This document shows positions 27,617 through 36,988 of a stretch of 64,000 nt of DNA, in pieces; position 1 is the first letter of the stretch; every line of letters starts with the position of its first letter. The notes under the pieces are model-generated. The model was not told where the DNA came from. It saw only the letters and a list, made by a program, of their open reading frames with translations, and ran no database searches. Origin of the DNA: Mumia xiangluensis (lineage in GTDB: Bacteria > Actinomycetota > Actinomycetes > Propionibacteriales > Nocardioidaceae); NCBI RefSeq assembly GCF_010994095.1, contig NZ_WJYO01000004.1, forward strand, positions 186,001-250,000, given 5' to 3'. The position numbers and the translations under genes are program-made.

Positions 27617-30600
27617 TCACCAGGTGTCGATGTAGCCGCGCGGGGCACTCGCCTCGGGGCTGCGGCCGGCGAGGGTCGCGATCAGCCAGCGTCGCGTGTC
27701 CGCGGGATCGATGACGTCGTCGAGCTCGAACGTCATCGCGGCGTTGACCGCCTTGCCCGCCTCGTAGTGCTCGGCGACCAGCTGCTGGAACCGCTCCTCA
27801 CGCGCGACGGGGTCGTCGATCGCGGCCAGCTCGCGGGCGTAGCCCAGCCTCACGGCACCTTCGAGCCCCATCGCGCCGATCTCCCCGGTCGGCCACGCCG
27901 CGGTCGCCACCGGCCGGTGGAACCCGCCCCCGGCCATCGCCTGCGCCCCGAGCCCGTACGCCTTCCGGAGCACGATCGTCGTCATGGGGACGCGCAGGTG
28001 CGAGCCGATGACGAAGAGCCGGCTGAAGTGGCGTACGGTCGCCGTCTGCTCGGCCTCCGGACCCACCATGAAGCCCGGGGTGTCGCAGAGCGAGATCACG
28101 GGCAGGCCGTGGGCGTCGCACAGCTGGAGGAACCGAGCGAGCTTGTCGGCGCCGTCGGCGTCGATCGCGCCGCCGAGGTGCGTCGGGTCGTTGGCGACCA
28201 GGCCGTACGGGCGGCCTTCGATGCGGACCAGCGCCGTGACCATGCCCCGCCCGAACGCCGCACGCAGCTCGAGGACGGACCCGGTGTCGGCCAGCGTGCG
28301 TACGACCTCGCGGACGTCGTACACACGGAGCCGGTTCTCGCCGACGACGTGACGCAGGAGCCGTTGGTCGGGGGCCGACCAGCCTGTCACGGGGCCCTGG
28401 AAGTAGGACAGGTACGCCTGTGCGACGGCGATCGCCTCGGCGTCGTCGTCGACCAGGACGTCGACGACGCCGTTCGGGCCCTGGACGGACATTGGCCCGA
28501 CCTCCTCCGGCGCGAACCGGCCCAGACCTCCGCCCTCGATCATCGCGGGACCGGCCATCCCGAGGGACGAGTCCCGCGTGGCGATGATGACGTCGCAGCA
28601 GCCGAGCAGCGCGGCGTTGCCCGCGAAGCAGCGGCCGTTGAGCACGCCGACCGTCGGGACCGAGCCGCTGAGGGCTCCCATCGCGGCGAAGGTGCCGACG
28701 TCGAGCCCGGCGGTGACGACCGCGGACGTGTCGGTGTCGCCCGGGCGACCGCCACCGCCCTCGGCGAAGAGCACGACGGGGACGCGCAGGCGGGCGGCGA
28801 CCGACAGCATCCGGTCGGTCTTCTTGTGGCTGAAGTAGCCCTGCGTGCCCGCGAGGACGGTGTAGTCGTACGCGAGGACCGCCACTCGGGCGGCGTCCTC
28901 GCCGTGGTCCGCGGCGTTGACGGTGGCGAGGCCCGTGACGATCCCGTCGGCCGGGGTGCTCGCGACGAGGTCCTCGAGCGATCGACGGGTGCGTTGCGCG
29001 GCCACCGGGAGCGCGCCGTACTCCACGAAGGAGTCGCCGTCGCAGAGTGCGTCGACGTTCTCGCGCGCGGTGCGGTGCCCGCGGCCGTGGCGCTTCTCGA
29101 CCGCCTGCGAACGTGCCTCGTCGCGGGTCAGCCGGTGGCGCTCGAGGACCTCGGCAAGGTCGGGACGGACGTGGCCGGGGTCGACCTGCGCCGTCCTCGC
29201 ACGCTCCCCGGCGACGACGTCACCGGGCTCGAGCACGACCAGCACGGTCCCGTCGCCCACCTGGTCGCCGTCGACGACGTGGACCTCACGGACCGTGCCG
29301 GAGACCGGAGCGACCACCGGGTGCTCCATCTTCATCGACTCGAGGACGACGAGGGCGGTGCCCTCGGCGACCGCGTCGCCCGGGACGACCGCCACGGCGA
29401 CGACCGACCCGGCGAAGCCCGCAGCCACCACCGTCGCGGCGCTCTCGGGGTCGGCGCTCTCGGGGTCGGCGTGCTCGCCCGTCGCGAGCTCCGGGTGGCG
29501 CGCGAGGAAGGTCGTCGTCGCCGCTCCCGCGACCACCTCAGGGTGCATGAGGATCCGCGCGGCCGACGCGAGGTTGGTCTCGACCCCCTCGAGCACGGTC
29601 GCGCGGACGGTGGCCGCGGCGGCCGAGCAGGCCTCCGCGAAGGTCCCCGCCGTGGTCGTCACGAGCTTGGCCAGCAGAGGGTCGAACGTCGCATCGACCT
29701 GCAGCCCGGGGCGTACGTGGGTGTCGACGCGCACCGCGGGCGAGTCCGGGGTCTGGAAGGCCGTCACCGTGCCGGTGGTGGCGACGACGGCCCCGTCAGG
29801 CAGGGTGCGTTCTGCGTTGACGCGGACCTGGACGGCGTACGAGTCGCCCCGCGGCGGTGCATCGGTCGCGAGACCGACCTCGGCGAGGGTCGCCCCCGCC
29901 GCAAGCCGCAGCTGGGTGGCGACGAGGTCGATGCCCGTGACCTCCTCGGTCACGGTGTGCTCGACCTGGACGCGCGGGTTGACCTCGAGGAAGACGAACC
30001 GCCGAGGGTCGTCGGCGTCGACCAGCATCTCGACGGTCGCGAGGCCCCGGTACGCGACCGGCTCGACGAGCGCGACAGCGGCGCCGTGGAGCGCCTTGCG
30101 CGTGCCGTCGTCGAGCGCGGGGCTCGGAGCGTACTCGATGATCTTCTGATGCCTGCGCTGAAGGCTGCAGTCGCGCTCGCCGAGATGGACGACCCGCCCT
30201 GAGCCGTCTCCGACCACCTGCACCTCGATGTGGCGGGCGCGCGGGAGGAGCGCCTCGGCGTAGAGGGTGTCGCTGCCGAAGCTGCGCCGCGCCTCGGAGC
30301 GACAGCGGGCGTACGCGTCGGCGAGGGTGCCGGGGTCGGTGACCGCTCGCATGCCGCGACCGCCGCCGCCGGCGGTCGCCTTCAGCATGATGCCGTCAGG
30401 GTGCGCGCTGAGGAAGCGGCCGGCGTCGTCGAGCGTGAGGCCGGCCGGCGTCGCCGGAAGGACCGGCACACCGAGGCGTACGGCGTGCTCGCGGGCGCTG
30501 GCCTTGTCGCCGAAGAGCCTCAGCGCGTCAGCGTCGGGACCGACGAAGATCACGCCGGCGTCGGCGCAGCGCTCGGCGAGTCGGGCGTCCTCGCTGAGGA

Positions 30601-30841
30601 ATCCGTATCCGGGATGCACGGCCTCGGCGCCGGTGGCGAGCGCGGCCTGGACGACCGCGTCGGGGTCGAGATAGCCCGCGACGCCGTCTCCCGGCAGGGC
30701 GTACGCCTGGTCGGCCTCGACGACCGCGACGGTGTCGGCATCGGCACGCACGTGGGCGGCGACGGTCTGCCAGCCCAACGAGGCAGCGGCACGGTGGATG
30801 CGGACGGCGATCTCGCCCCGGTTGGCGATGAGGACCTTCAT
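27617..30841 (-). CDS. Single-polypeptide biotin-dependent acyl-CoA carboxylase (BC-BCCP-CT)
   Basis: The protein has 1074 residues and holds an entire acyl-CoA carboxylase. Residues 1-440 form the biotin carboxylase with HPGYGFLSE (76-84), ATP-grasp KATAGGGGRGMR and EVNPRVQVEH (286-295). Residues 470-540 form the biotin carrier domain with ESMKMEH, biotinyl Lys504. Residues 550-1074 form the carboxyltransferase, with both halves (GGGGRPGD and LCDTPGFMVGPEAE). Most bacterial enzymes split these domains over two or more genes; this layout resembles the mycobacterial single-chain long-chain acyl-CoA carboxylase. Start 30841 (MKVLIANRGEIAVRI) overlaps the tetR stop by 4 bp, so both are co-transcribed. 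The substrate is not deducible; the opposite-strand genes suggest a CoA-ester degradation pathway. Confidence 0.92.
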   Translation of the reverse strand: MKVLIANRGEIAVRIHRAAASLGWQTVAAHVRADADTVAVVEADQAYALPGDGVAGYLDPDAVVQAALATGAEAVHPGYGFLSEDARLAERCADAGVIFVGPDADALRLFGDKASAREHAVRLGVPVLPATPAGLTLDDAGRFLSAHPDGIMLKATAGGGGRGMRAVTDPGTLADAYARCRSEARRSFGSDTLYAEALLPRARHIEVQVVGDGSGRVVHLGERDCSLQRRHQKIIEYAPSPALDDGTRKALHGAAVALVEPVAYRGLATVEMLVDADDPRRFVFLEVNPRVQVEHTVTEEVTGIDLVATQLRLAAGATLAEVGLATDAPPRGDSYAVQVRVNAERTLPDGAVVATTGTVTAFQTPDSPAVRVDTHVRPGLQVDATFDPLLAKLVTTTAGTFAEACSAAAATVRATVLEGVETNLASAARILMHPEVVAGAATTTFLARHPELATGEHADPESADPESAATVVAAGFAGSVVAVAVVPGDAVAEGTALVVLESMKMEHPVVAPVSGTVREVHVVDGDQVGDGTVLVVLEPGDVVAGERARTAQVDPGHVRPDLAEVLERHRLTRDEARSQAVEKRHGRGHRTARENVDALCDGDSFVEYGALPVAAQRTRRSLEDLVASTPADGIVTGLATVNAADHGEDAARVAVLAYDYTVLAGTQGYFSHKKTDRMLSVAARLRVPVVLFAEGGGGRPGDTDTSAVVTAGLDVGTFAAMGALSGSVPTVGVLNGRCFAGNAALLGCCDVIIATRDSSLGMAGPAMIEGGGLGRFAPEEVGPMSVQGPNGVVDVLVDDDAEAIAVAQAYLSYFQGPVTGWSAPDQRLLRHVVGENRLRVYDVREVVRTLADTGSVLELRAAFGRGMVTALVRIEGRPYGLVANDPTHLGGAIDADGADKLARFLQLCDAHGLPVISLCDTPGFMVGPEAEQTATVRHFSRLFVIGSHLRVPMTTIVLRKAYGLGAQAMAGGGFHRPVATAAWPTGEIGAMGLEGAVRLGYARELAAIDDPVAREERFQQLVAEHYEAGKAVNAAMTFELDDVIDPADTRRWLIATLAGRSPEASAPRGYIDTW

Positions 30842-31488
30842 GCGAGGACCCTTTCGGGGATGCCGAGGGCGTTCACCCAGAGGCGAGTCAGCGTGTCGGT
30901 GAGGGTGTCCAGGTCGCGGGCCTCGCCGAGGACGTAGGTGTTGTACGCGGTGCGGGAGACCATCATCGAGAGCGCGGTAGCCGCGAGGTCGGCGTCGATG
31001 TCGGGGTCCGCCAGCCCGCGCTGCTGGAGGTCGCGGATGCTCCGGGCGTTGCGCTCGGTGAACGCGCGACCGCGCTGCCAGCGAACCTCGGCGAACCGCT
31101 CGTCGATCGCGGCGACCTGCTCGAGCAGGCGCATCAGCGCAGCGTTGCGTGCGTACGACTCCAGGTAGGCGCGGTTGCCTGCGGTGATCACGGCGACCGG
31201 ATCGTCGGAGCCGGTCACCTCGCGCACCTGCGGGTGGAGCATCTCCTCCTTCACCTCCTCGAGGACGGCGGTGAAGATCTCGTCCTTGCTCGCGAAGTAG
31301 GTGTAGAAGGAACCCGCCGCGGTGCCTGCCTCCGACGTGATGTCGGCGAGGCGGGCGTCGACGAAGCCGTCGCGCTCGAACACCGTGCGCGCGGCGCTCA
31401 CCAGGCGTGCGCGCGTGCGCACGCCTCGGGGCGTACGCGGGGGCTCTCGGTGGTCGGCGCGGTCGGTCTCGTCGCTCGACTGCGGCAT
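30838..31488 (-). CDS. TetR family regulator of the acyl-CoA locus
   Basis: This is a 216-residue regulator. The N-terminal helix-turn-helix is RLVSAARTVFERDGFVDARLADI followed by GTAAGSFYTYFASKDEIF; the C-terminal domain should bind the ligand. ATG 31488 has a CAGGAGG ribosome-binding site. It is divergent from the SDR gene; the palindrome at 31522-31541 in the intergenic region is the obvious operator. By family analogy the ligand is probably an acyl-CoA intermediate of the pathway. Confidence 0.9.
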   Translation of the reverse strand: MPQSSDETDRADHREPPRTPRGVRTRARLVSAARTVFERDGFVDARLADITSEAGTAAGSFYTYFASKDEIFTAVLEEVKEEMLHPQVREVTGSDDPVAVITAGNRAYLESYARNAALMRLLEQVAAIDERFAEVRWQRGRAFTERNARSIRDLQQRGLADPDIDADLAATALSMMVSRTAYNTYVLGEARDLDTLTDTLTRLWVNALGIPERVLA

Positions 31489-31517
31489 GCCCGCCTCCTG
31501 GATCGTCGACCTGCCAC

Positions 31518-31546
31518 TTGAACTTGAAATCGGTTTCAAGTATACA
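31518..31546 (+). promoter_or_regulatory. Promoter of the SDR-fadE-ech operon
   Basis: A -35 hexamer TTGAAC (31518-31523) and a -10 hexamer TATACA (31541-31546) are separated by exactly 17 bp. The start codon of the SDR gene lies 29 bases downstream. The TetR operator fills the spacer, so a bound regulator would block polymerase. Confidence 0.8.
31522..31541. promoter_or_regulatory. Palindromic operator, probable TetR binding site
   Basis: A perfect inverted repeat, ACTTGAAA then TCGG then TTTCAAGT, lies in the 86-bp gap between divergent tetR and the SDR gene. Size and position fit a TetR-family dimer site. It overlaps the spacer and first -10 base of the plus-strand promoter and should also affect tetR-carboxylase transcription. 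Confidence 0.85.
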
Positions 31547-31574
31547 GAGCACAGACCACGACGGAAGGGGCGCG

Positions 31575-32393
31575 ATGGAGCTCGACGGAAAGGTCGCCGT
31601 CGTCACCGGCGGCGGCGGGGGCATCGGCGGCGCACTTGCCCGGCGCTTCGTGGCGGCCGGAGCGCGGGTGCTCGTGACCGACCTCGACGCGGCGATGGCG
31701 GAGACGGTCGCGGCCGAGATCGAGGCAGTCAGCCCCGGCAGTGCCGTCGCGCTCGGCGCCGACGCCGCAGACGTCGACGGGATCAGTGCGATCGTCGGTC
31801 GGGCCGAGGACGCGTTCGGGCCGGTCGACCTGTACGCCGCCAACGCGGGCGTCGGCGGCGCACCCGGCCTCGGCAGCGAGGCGCAGTGGGACCTCGCGCT
31901 CGACGTCAACCTTCGCGCCCACGTCCGTGCGGCCGACGTGCTCGTCCCGCGCTGGCTGGAGCGGGGGAGCGGCTACTTCGTCAGCACCGCCTCGGCGGCC
32001 GGCCTGCTGACCCAGGTCGGATCCGCCGCGTACGCGGTGACCAAGCACGCGGCCGTCGGGTTCGCCGAGTGGCTGTCGATGACGTACGGCGACCAGGGCA
32101 TCGGCGTCAGCTGCCTGTGCCCCATGGGCGTCGAGACAGCGCTGCTGCGCGCCGGGGAGCGCTCCGGCGACCCGCTCGGCGAAGCCGCCACGCGTGCGGT
32201 GACGTCCGCGGGCGACGTCCTGACGCCGGAGGCCGTCGCCGACGACGTCGTTCGCGCCGTCACCGCCGGGGAGTTCCTCGTCCTGCCCCACCCGCAGGTG
32301 CTCGACATGTACCGCCAGAAGGGCGCTGACTACGACCGCTGGATCCGTGGCATGCGCCGCTACCAGGCGAGCCTGCTCGCCGACCGACCCTGA
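31575..32393 (+). CDS. Short-chain dehydrogenase/reductase
   Basis: This is a 272-residue classical SDR. The cofactor motif TGGGGGIGG (11-19), the structural NAG (90-92) and the catalytic Ser140, Tyr153 and Lys157 (YAVTK) are present. Asp36 and Asp38 after the second strand favour NAD(H). It probably oxidises an alcohol or hydroxyacyl-CoA in the pathway. First gene of the operon, 17 bp before the acyl-CoA dehydrogenase. ATG 31575 gives the expected [12 protein letters not shown] start. Confidence 0.88.
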   Translation: MELDGKVAVVTGGGGGIGGALARRFVAAGARVLVTDLDAAMAETVAAEIEAVSPGSAVALGADAADVDGISAIVGRAEDAFGPVDLYAANAGVGGAPGLGSEAQWDLALDVNLRAHVRAADVLVPRWLERGSGYFVSTASAAGLLTQVGSAAYAVTKHAAVGFAEWLSMTYGDQGIGVSCLCPMGVETALLRAGERSGDPLGEAATRAVTSAGDVLTPEAVADDVVRAVTAGEFLVLPHPQVLDMYRQKGADYDRWIRGMRRYQASLLADRP

Positions 32394-32409
32394 GCTCCGA
32401 GGAGGAGTC

Positions 32410-33630
32410 ATGTCATTCTTCGAGACCACCGAGCGCGGCAAGAAGTACCAGGAGGAGCTCCTGGACTTCATGGACGCGCACGTCTACCCGGCTGAGGCGG
32501 TGTACGCCGAGCAGATGCGCGAGGCCGGCGACCCGCACCACCACCCGCAGATCCTCGAGGACCTGAAGGCCGAGGCCAAGCGGCGCGGCCTGTGGAACCT
32601 CTTCCACCCCCACCCCGAGTGGGGCCCCGGGCTGACCAACTACGAGTACGCCCCGCTCGCCGAGATCATGGGACGCAGCCCGCACCTCGCCCCCGAGGCG
32701 ACGAACTGCAACGCTCCCGACACCGGCAACATGGAGGTCTTCACGCTCTTCGGCAACGACGAGCACAAGGAGAAGTACCTCCGTCCCCTGCTCGAGGGTG
32801 AGATCCGCTCCGCGTTCGCCATGACCGAGCCGGCCGTCGCCAGCTCGGACGCGACCAACATCGAGATGCGGATGGAGCGCGACGGCGACGAGTACGTCCT
32901 CAACGGTCGCAAGTGGTTCACCTCCAACGCGATGCACCGCAACTGCGCGGTGCTCATCGTCATGGGCAAGACCGATCCGACCGCTGCGCCCCACCGCCAG
33001 CAGTCGATGATGGTCGTCCCGCTCGACGCCCCCGGCATCACGGTCGTCCGCAACCTGCCGGTGTTCGGCTACCAGGACCGCGAGGGCCATGCCGAGGTCG
33101 TCTTCGAGGACGTCCGGGTGCCTGCCAGCGACGTCCTCGCGGGCGAGGGTGAGGGGTTCGCGATCAGCCAGGCGCGGCTCGGCCCGGGCCGCATCCACCA
33201 CTGCATGCGGGCCATCGGCATGGCGGAGCGCGCGCTGGAGCTGCTGTGCAAGCGTGCCCTGACGCGCGAGACCTTCGGGCAGCCCGTCGCGGAGCGGTCG
33301 AACATCCAGGACTGGATCGCCGAGGCCAGGATCGAGATCGAGAAGTCTCGCCTCCTCACGCTGAAGGCCGCCTGGATGATGGACACGGTGGGCAACAAGG
33401 CGGCGCGGATGGAGATCGCCGCCATCAAGGTCGACGTCCCCAACGTCGCCCTGCAGATCGTCGACCGCGCGATCCAGGTCCACGGCGGCGGTGGCGTCAC
33501 CGACGACTTCCCGTTGGCGTCGTTCTGGGCGCACCTGCGGACGCTGCGCCTCGCCGACGGTCCGGACGAGGTCCACAAGCGCACGCTGGCGCGCCAGGAG
33601 CTGCGCAAGTACGCCGGGGTGACCGCGTGA
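32410..33630 (+). CDS. Acyl-CoA dehydrogenase
   Basis: This is a 406-residue flavoprotein that introduces a trans-2 double bond into an acyl-CoA. FAD and substrate contacts include [16 protein letters not shown] (about 138-153) and the C-terminal [19 protein letters not shown]. The N-terminal and middle blocks resemble the ACAD10/ACAD11-like group rather than short-chain butyryl-CoA enzymes. A GGAGG site precedes ATG 32410. Electron transfer would go through ETF, not encoded here. Confidence 0.9.
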   Translation: MSFFETTERGKKYQEELLDFMDAHVYPAEAVYAEQMREAGDPHHHPQILEDLKAEAKRRGLWNLFHPHPEWGPGLTNYEYAPLAEIMGRSPHLAPEATNCNAPDTGNMEVFTLFGNDEHKEKYLRPLLEGEIRSAFAMTEPAVASSDATNIEMRMERDGDEYVLNGRKWFTSNAMHRNCAVLIVMGKTDPTAAPHRQQSMMVVPLDAPGITVVRNLPVFGYQDREGHAEVVFEDVRVPASDVLAGEGEGFAISQARLGPGRIHHCMRAIGMAERALELLCKRALTRETFGQPVAERSNIQDWIAEARIEIEKSRLLTLKAAWMMDTVGNKAARMEIAAIKVDVPNVALQIVDRAIQVHGGGGVTDDFPLASFWAHLRTLRLADGPDEVHKRTLARQELRKYAGVTA

Positions 33631-33643
33631 CGGAGTCGCCCGC

Positions 33644-34432
33644 GTGAGCGCAGACGTGGTGCTGGCCGAGCGGCGCGGCAGCGTCCTCCTGCTCACCCTG
33701 AACCGGCCGGAGCGACTGAACGCCTGGAACGACGAGCTCGAGGAGCGCTACTTCGCCCTGCTCGACGAGGCCGAGGCGGACCCGGAGGTGCGAGCCGTCG
33801 TCGTCACCGGGGCAGGGCGGGGCTTCTGCGCCGGCGCCGACATGGACGTGCTCGTGAGCATCGGAGCCCGTGAGGTCGTCGAGCTTCCCGAGCATCCGCG
33901 TCCACGGCACCGCCCGCTGATGTTCTGCAAGCCGTTGATCGCGGCGATCAACGGTGCGGCTGCGGGCCTCGGTCTCGTCGAGGCGCTCTACTGCGACCAG
34001 CGGTTCGCGACGCCCGAGGCCAAGCTCACGACGTCCTTCGCGCGGCGCGGGCTGATCGCCGAGTACGGCGTGGCGTGGCTGCTGCCGCGGCTGGTCGGGC
34101 AGAGCCGGGCGCTCGACCTCCTGATGTCGGCCCGCGTCGTCCGCGGGGACGAGGCGCTGCGCATGGGGCTGGTCGACCGCGTCGTCGATGCGGACGACCT
34201 CGTCGACGCCGCCGTCGCCTACGCCCAGGACCTCGCCACGCACTGCTCGCCGACCTCGATGAGCGTCATCAAGCGACAGGTGCTCCAGGCGCTCGACACC
34301 GACATCCGGTCCGCACTGGCCGATGCCGAGTCGGAGATGGTGCAGTCGTTCCACCGGGCGGACGTCGCCGAAGGGGTCGCGAGCTATCTCGAGGGCCGTG
34401 CCCCGGCGTTCCCGGGTGTGTCCGTGCCGTGA
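33644..34432 (+). CDS. Enoyl-CoA hydratase/isomerase family protein
   Basis: This is a 262-residue crotonase-fold protein. The oxyanion-hole segments GRGFCAGADMDVL and INGAAAGLGL are present. At the place of the second catalytic Glu (E. coli-type GCEL) the sequence has FARRGLIAEYG, which keeps Glu but in a different context, so hydratase, isomerase or another crotonase activity is possible. GTG start, 13 bp after the dehydrogenase gene; last gene of the operon. Confidence 0.87.
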   Translation: MSADVVLAERRGSVLLLTLNRPERLNAWNDELEERYFALLDEAEADPEVRAVVVTGAGRGFCAGADMDVLVSIGAREVVELPEHPRPRHRPLMFCKPLIAAINGAAAGLGLVEALYCDQRFATPEAKLTTSFARRGLIAEYGVAWLLPRLVGQSRALDLLMSARVVRGDEALRMGLVDRVVDADDLVDAAVAYAQDLATHCSPTSMSVIKRQVLQALDTDIRSALADAESEMVQSFHRADVAEGVASYLEGRAPAFPGVSVP

Positions 34433-34454
34433 ACGGTGCCACGAGAGGTGCGCG

Positions 34455-35051
34455 CTAGCCCCTGCGTACGAGCAGGATGCGGAAGCCCTTCGCGCTGGCG
34501 ATCTTGTCGGTCGGCCATCCCTGGTCGGTCAGCCAGCGTTGAAGGGAGTCCGCGCCGAGGTTCTTGCCGACGACGAGCCGTGCCACACCGTCGGGGGAGA
34601 GCCGCGGGAGCCACGTCAGCAGCAGCTCGTGCAGCGCAGTCTTGCCGATCCGGATCGGCGGGTTGGACCAGATCTCGTCGAACACCGTGGTCGCAGGGAC
34701 GTCGTCCGGCGCCGCGACGACGACCCGCGACGCGACCCCGGCACGTTCGGCGTTGTGACGCGTGAGGTCGCGCGCTCGCGGGTTGGTGTCGACGGCGTGC
34801 ACGGTCACCTCGGGCACCTCGGCTGCGACGGCGACGGCGATCGGACCCCAGCCGCACCCGAGGTCGAGCACCGTGCGGGCACCGTCCGGCGGGTCGAACG
34901 ACCTGAGGAGGATGGCGGTCGCCTTGTCGAGGCCGTCGCGCGCGAAGACGCCGGCGGCCGTCGTGAACGTGTAGTCGTGGTCCCAGATCCGTACGGCGAC
35001 GTCGCGCCGCTCCTCCGGCCCGGTCGGCGCGTCGAAGTAGTGCTCAGTCAC
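34455..35051 (-). CDS. RsmC-like class I methyltransferase
   Basis: This is a 198-residue SAM-dependent methyltransferase. The SAM-binding DLGCGWGPIAVA and the catalytic SNPPIRIG (the NPPxxxG box of RsmC/RlmG guanine-N2 methyltransferases) are clear. It corresponds to the catalytic half of E. coli RsmC, so 16S rRNA m2G methylation is a reasonable prediction. The start overlaps the 3' end of truA by 8 bp, so the two minus-strand genes form an operon. Confidence 0.82.
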   Translation of the reverse strand: MTEHYFDAPTGPEERRDVAVRIWDHDYTFTTAAGVFARDGLDKATAILLRSFDPPDGARTVLDLGCGWGPIAVAVAAEVPEVTVHAVDTNPRARDLTRHNAERAGVASRVVVAAPDDVPATTVFDEIWSNPPIRIGKTALHELLLTWLPRLSPDGVARLVVGKNLGADSLQRWLTDQGWPTDKIASAKGFRILLVRRG

Positions 35052-35868
35052 TCTCGGGACCTTCGGCGGGGCCGCGGAACACGCGCGTCTCCTGGGCGCG
35101 CGCTGCGAGCTGGGAGTCTGCCGGGTAGGCGACCTCCTCCAGCGTCAGCCCGTGAGCGGGCATCACCTTCACCCGGGAGTCGCGGGTGCGGGCCTTGAGC
35201 ACACGACCCATCCACGCCGGCTCGTGGCGCCCGTCACCGACCGCCGTCAGGGCACCCATCAGGGATCGCACCATCGAGTGGCAGAACGCGTCGGCGACGA
35301 CCGTCGTCTCGACGATGCCGGAGTCGGTCCGGCGAGTCGTGAGCTGCAGCAGGGAGCGCACGGTGCTGGCACCCTCGCGGCGGCGGCAGAACGCCGCGAA
35401 GTCCTGCTCGCCGAGGACCCCCACGGCTGCGTCGTTCATCGCCGAAACGTCGAGCGGCTTGTGGTGGTGGACGACGTGGTTGCGGTGCAGCGGGTCAGGA
35501 CCGGTCGGACCGTCCCAGATCCGGTACACGTAGCGCCGGCGCAGCGCCGAGAAGCGGGCGTCGAAGCCGTCCGCGGCGATGCGTGCCGTGCGCACGACGA
35601 TGTCGTCGGGCAGGACTCGGTCGAGACGGCGTACGAGGTGCACCTCGTCGGTCTCCACGTCGTCCGGCAGGTCGACGTGGACGACCTGCCCGCGCGCGTG
35701 GACGCCGGTGTCCGTGCGGCCCGCGACGGTCAGCCGTGCGGGCTCCTCGAGCCTGAGGACGAGGGCGAGGGCGTCCTCGATCGTCTGCTGGACGGACGGG
35801 AGGCCCGGTTGGGTCGCCCAGCCTCGGTAGGCACTGCCGTCGTAGGCAAGATCGAGTCTCCAGCGCAC
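35044..35868 (-). CDS. truA: tRNA pseudouridine(38-40) synthase
   Basis: TruA (274 residues) makes pseudouridine at positions 38-40 of tRNA anticodon arms. The catalytic Asp lies in AGRTDTGVHA and the RNA-binding YDGSAYRGW start is conserved. In many actinobacteria truA follows rplQ directly; here accessory genes separate them and it lies on the opposite strand. Forms a short operon with the downstream RsmC-like gene. Confidence 0.96.
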   Translation of the reverse strand: MRWRLDLAYDGSAYRGWATQPGLPSVQQTIEDALALVLRLEEPARLTVAGRTDTGVHARGQVVHVDLPDDVETDEVHLVRRLDRVLPDDIVVRTARIAADGFDARFSALRRRYVYRIWDGPTGPDPLHRNHVVHHHKPLDVSAMNDAAVGVLGEQDFAAFCRRREGASTVRSLLQLTTRRTDSGIVETTVVADAFCHSMVRSLMGALTAVGDGRHEPAWMGRVLKARTRDSRVKVMPAHGLTLEEVAYPADSQLAARAQETRVFRGPAEGPESD

Positions 35869-35889
35869 CTGATCAACCTATCGATCGCG

Positions 35890-36936
35890 TCAACCGGCCG
35901 ACGGCGCGTGCTCGTCGAGCGCGAGGACGAGCTTGCCGGTGTTCACGCCCGAGAACAGCCCGAGGAGAGTCTCCCCGAACGCGTCCACGCCGCCGTGGAG
36001 GACGGTCTCGCGGGCGACCACGGTGCCGTCTCCGATCCAGCGGGAGATCGCCTCGACGGCCTCCGGGTAGCGGTCCTCGTAGTCGAAGACCACGAACCCC
36101 GCCATTGTCGCGCGGTAGACGAGCAGCGACAGGTAGCGACGGGGGCCCGGCGGCAACGACGTCTCGTTGTACGAGGAGATCGCCCCGCAGAGGACGACGC
36201 GCGCGCCGCGGCGAAGGTTGGCGAGACCGGCGTCGAGGATCTCGCCGCCGACGTTGTCGAAGAACACGTCCACGCCCTTCGGCGCGACCTCGCGGATGCG
36301 GGAGAGGACCTTCTCGGCCTTGTAGTCGATCACGGCGTCGAACCCGATCTCCGTGAGCCAGACGCACTTGTCGGGGCCACCGGCGATGCCGATCACCGTG
36401 CAGCCCATCGCCTTGGCGATCTGACCGACGACGCTGCCGACGGCGCCGGCCGCGCCGGACACGAGGACGGTGTCGCCCGGCTGGACCGTGCCGACGTCCT
36501 TCAGGCCGAAGTAGGCGGTCATCCCCGGCATCCCGAGTGCGCCGAGCCACGTCGGGGCGCCACAGGTCTCGAGGTCGATGTGCGTGACGCCCCGGCCGTC
36601 GGAGAGCGCGTACTCGGTGACACCGAACGCCCCCGAGACCGTGTCGCCGACCGCGTACGACGGGTGTGCCGACGCGACCACGGTGCCGGTGGCGCCCGCT
36701 CGCATGACGGCGCCGATCTCCACCGGCGGGATGTAGGAGCTGAAGTCGTTGAGCCACCCGCGCATCGCCGGGTCGAGCGACAGGTGGGACACCCGGACGA
36801 CGAACTCGCCGTCACCAGGGGCAGGGATCTCGGTCGTCACGACCGACCACGTGGTGGCGTCGGGGTAGCCGTGCGGGCGCTGCTTCAGCAGGACCTGACG
36901 AGCGGTGAACGGCGCGGTCGGCGCAGAGTCGGTCAT
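35890..36936 (-). CDS. NADP-dependent medium-chain oxidoreductase (CurA/leukotriene B4 dehydrogenase-like)
   Basis: This is a 348-residue zinc-independent MDR enzyme. The Rossmann motif VSGAAGAVGSVVGQIAK is typical, with LSLDPAMRGWLND near the N-terminus and VFFDNVGGEILD after the second strand. Members reduce alpha,beta-unsaturated ketones or related enones with NADPH. ATG 36936 is preferred because GGAGGA lies about 9 bases upstream; ATG 36945 would abut that site. Confidence 0.85.
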   Translation of the reverse strand: MTDSAPTAPFTARQVLLKQRPHGYPDATTWSVVTTEIPAPGDGEFVVRVSHLSLDPAMRGWLNDFSSYIPPVEIGAVMRAGATGTVVASAHPSYAVGDTVSGAFGVTEYALSDGRGVTHIDLETCGAPTWLGALGMPGMTAYFGLKDVGTVQPGDTVLVSGAAGAVGSVVGQIAKAMGCTVIGIAGGPDKCVWLTEIGFDAVIDYKAEKVLSRIREVAPKGVDVFFDNVGGEILDAGLANLRRGARVVLCGAISSYNETSLPPGPRRYLSLLVYRATMAGFVVFDYEDRYPEAVEAISRWIGDGTVVARETVLHGGVDAFGETLLGLFSGVNTGKLVLALDEHAPSAG

Positions 36937-36988
36937 AGGATGCATTCCTCCTCGAGTGACGCGGGCCACTCTAGAGGCAGCGCACGCG

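Noticed and set aside
27341-30202. 953-residue open frame antisense to the acyl-CoA carboxylase gene
   Set aside because: It is Arg/Asp/Gly/Val-rich with no recognisable domain and mirrors the GC-rich third positions of the carboxylase; a typical high-GC shadow frame.
34433-34454. Possible terminator between the crotonase and RsmC-like genes
   Set aside because: Only short imperfect pairings (for example GGTGC segments) were found; too weak to list.
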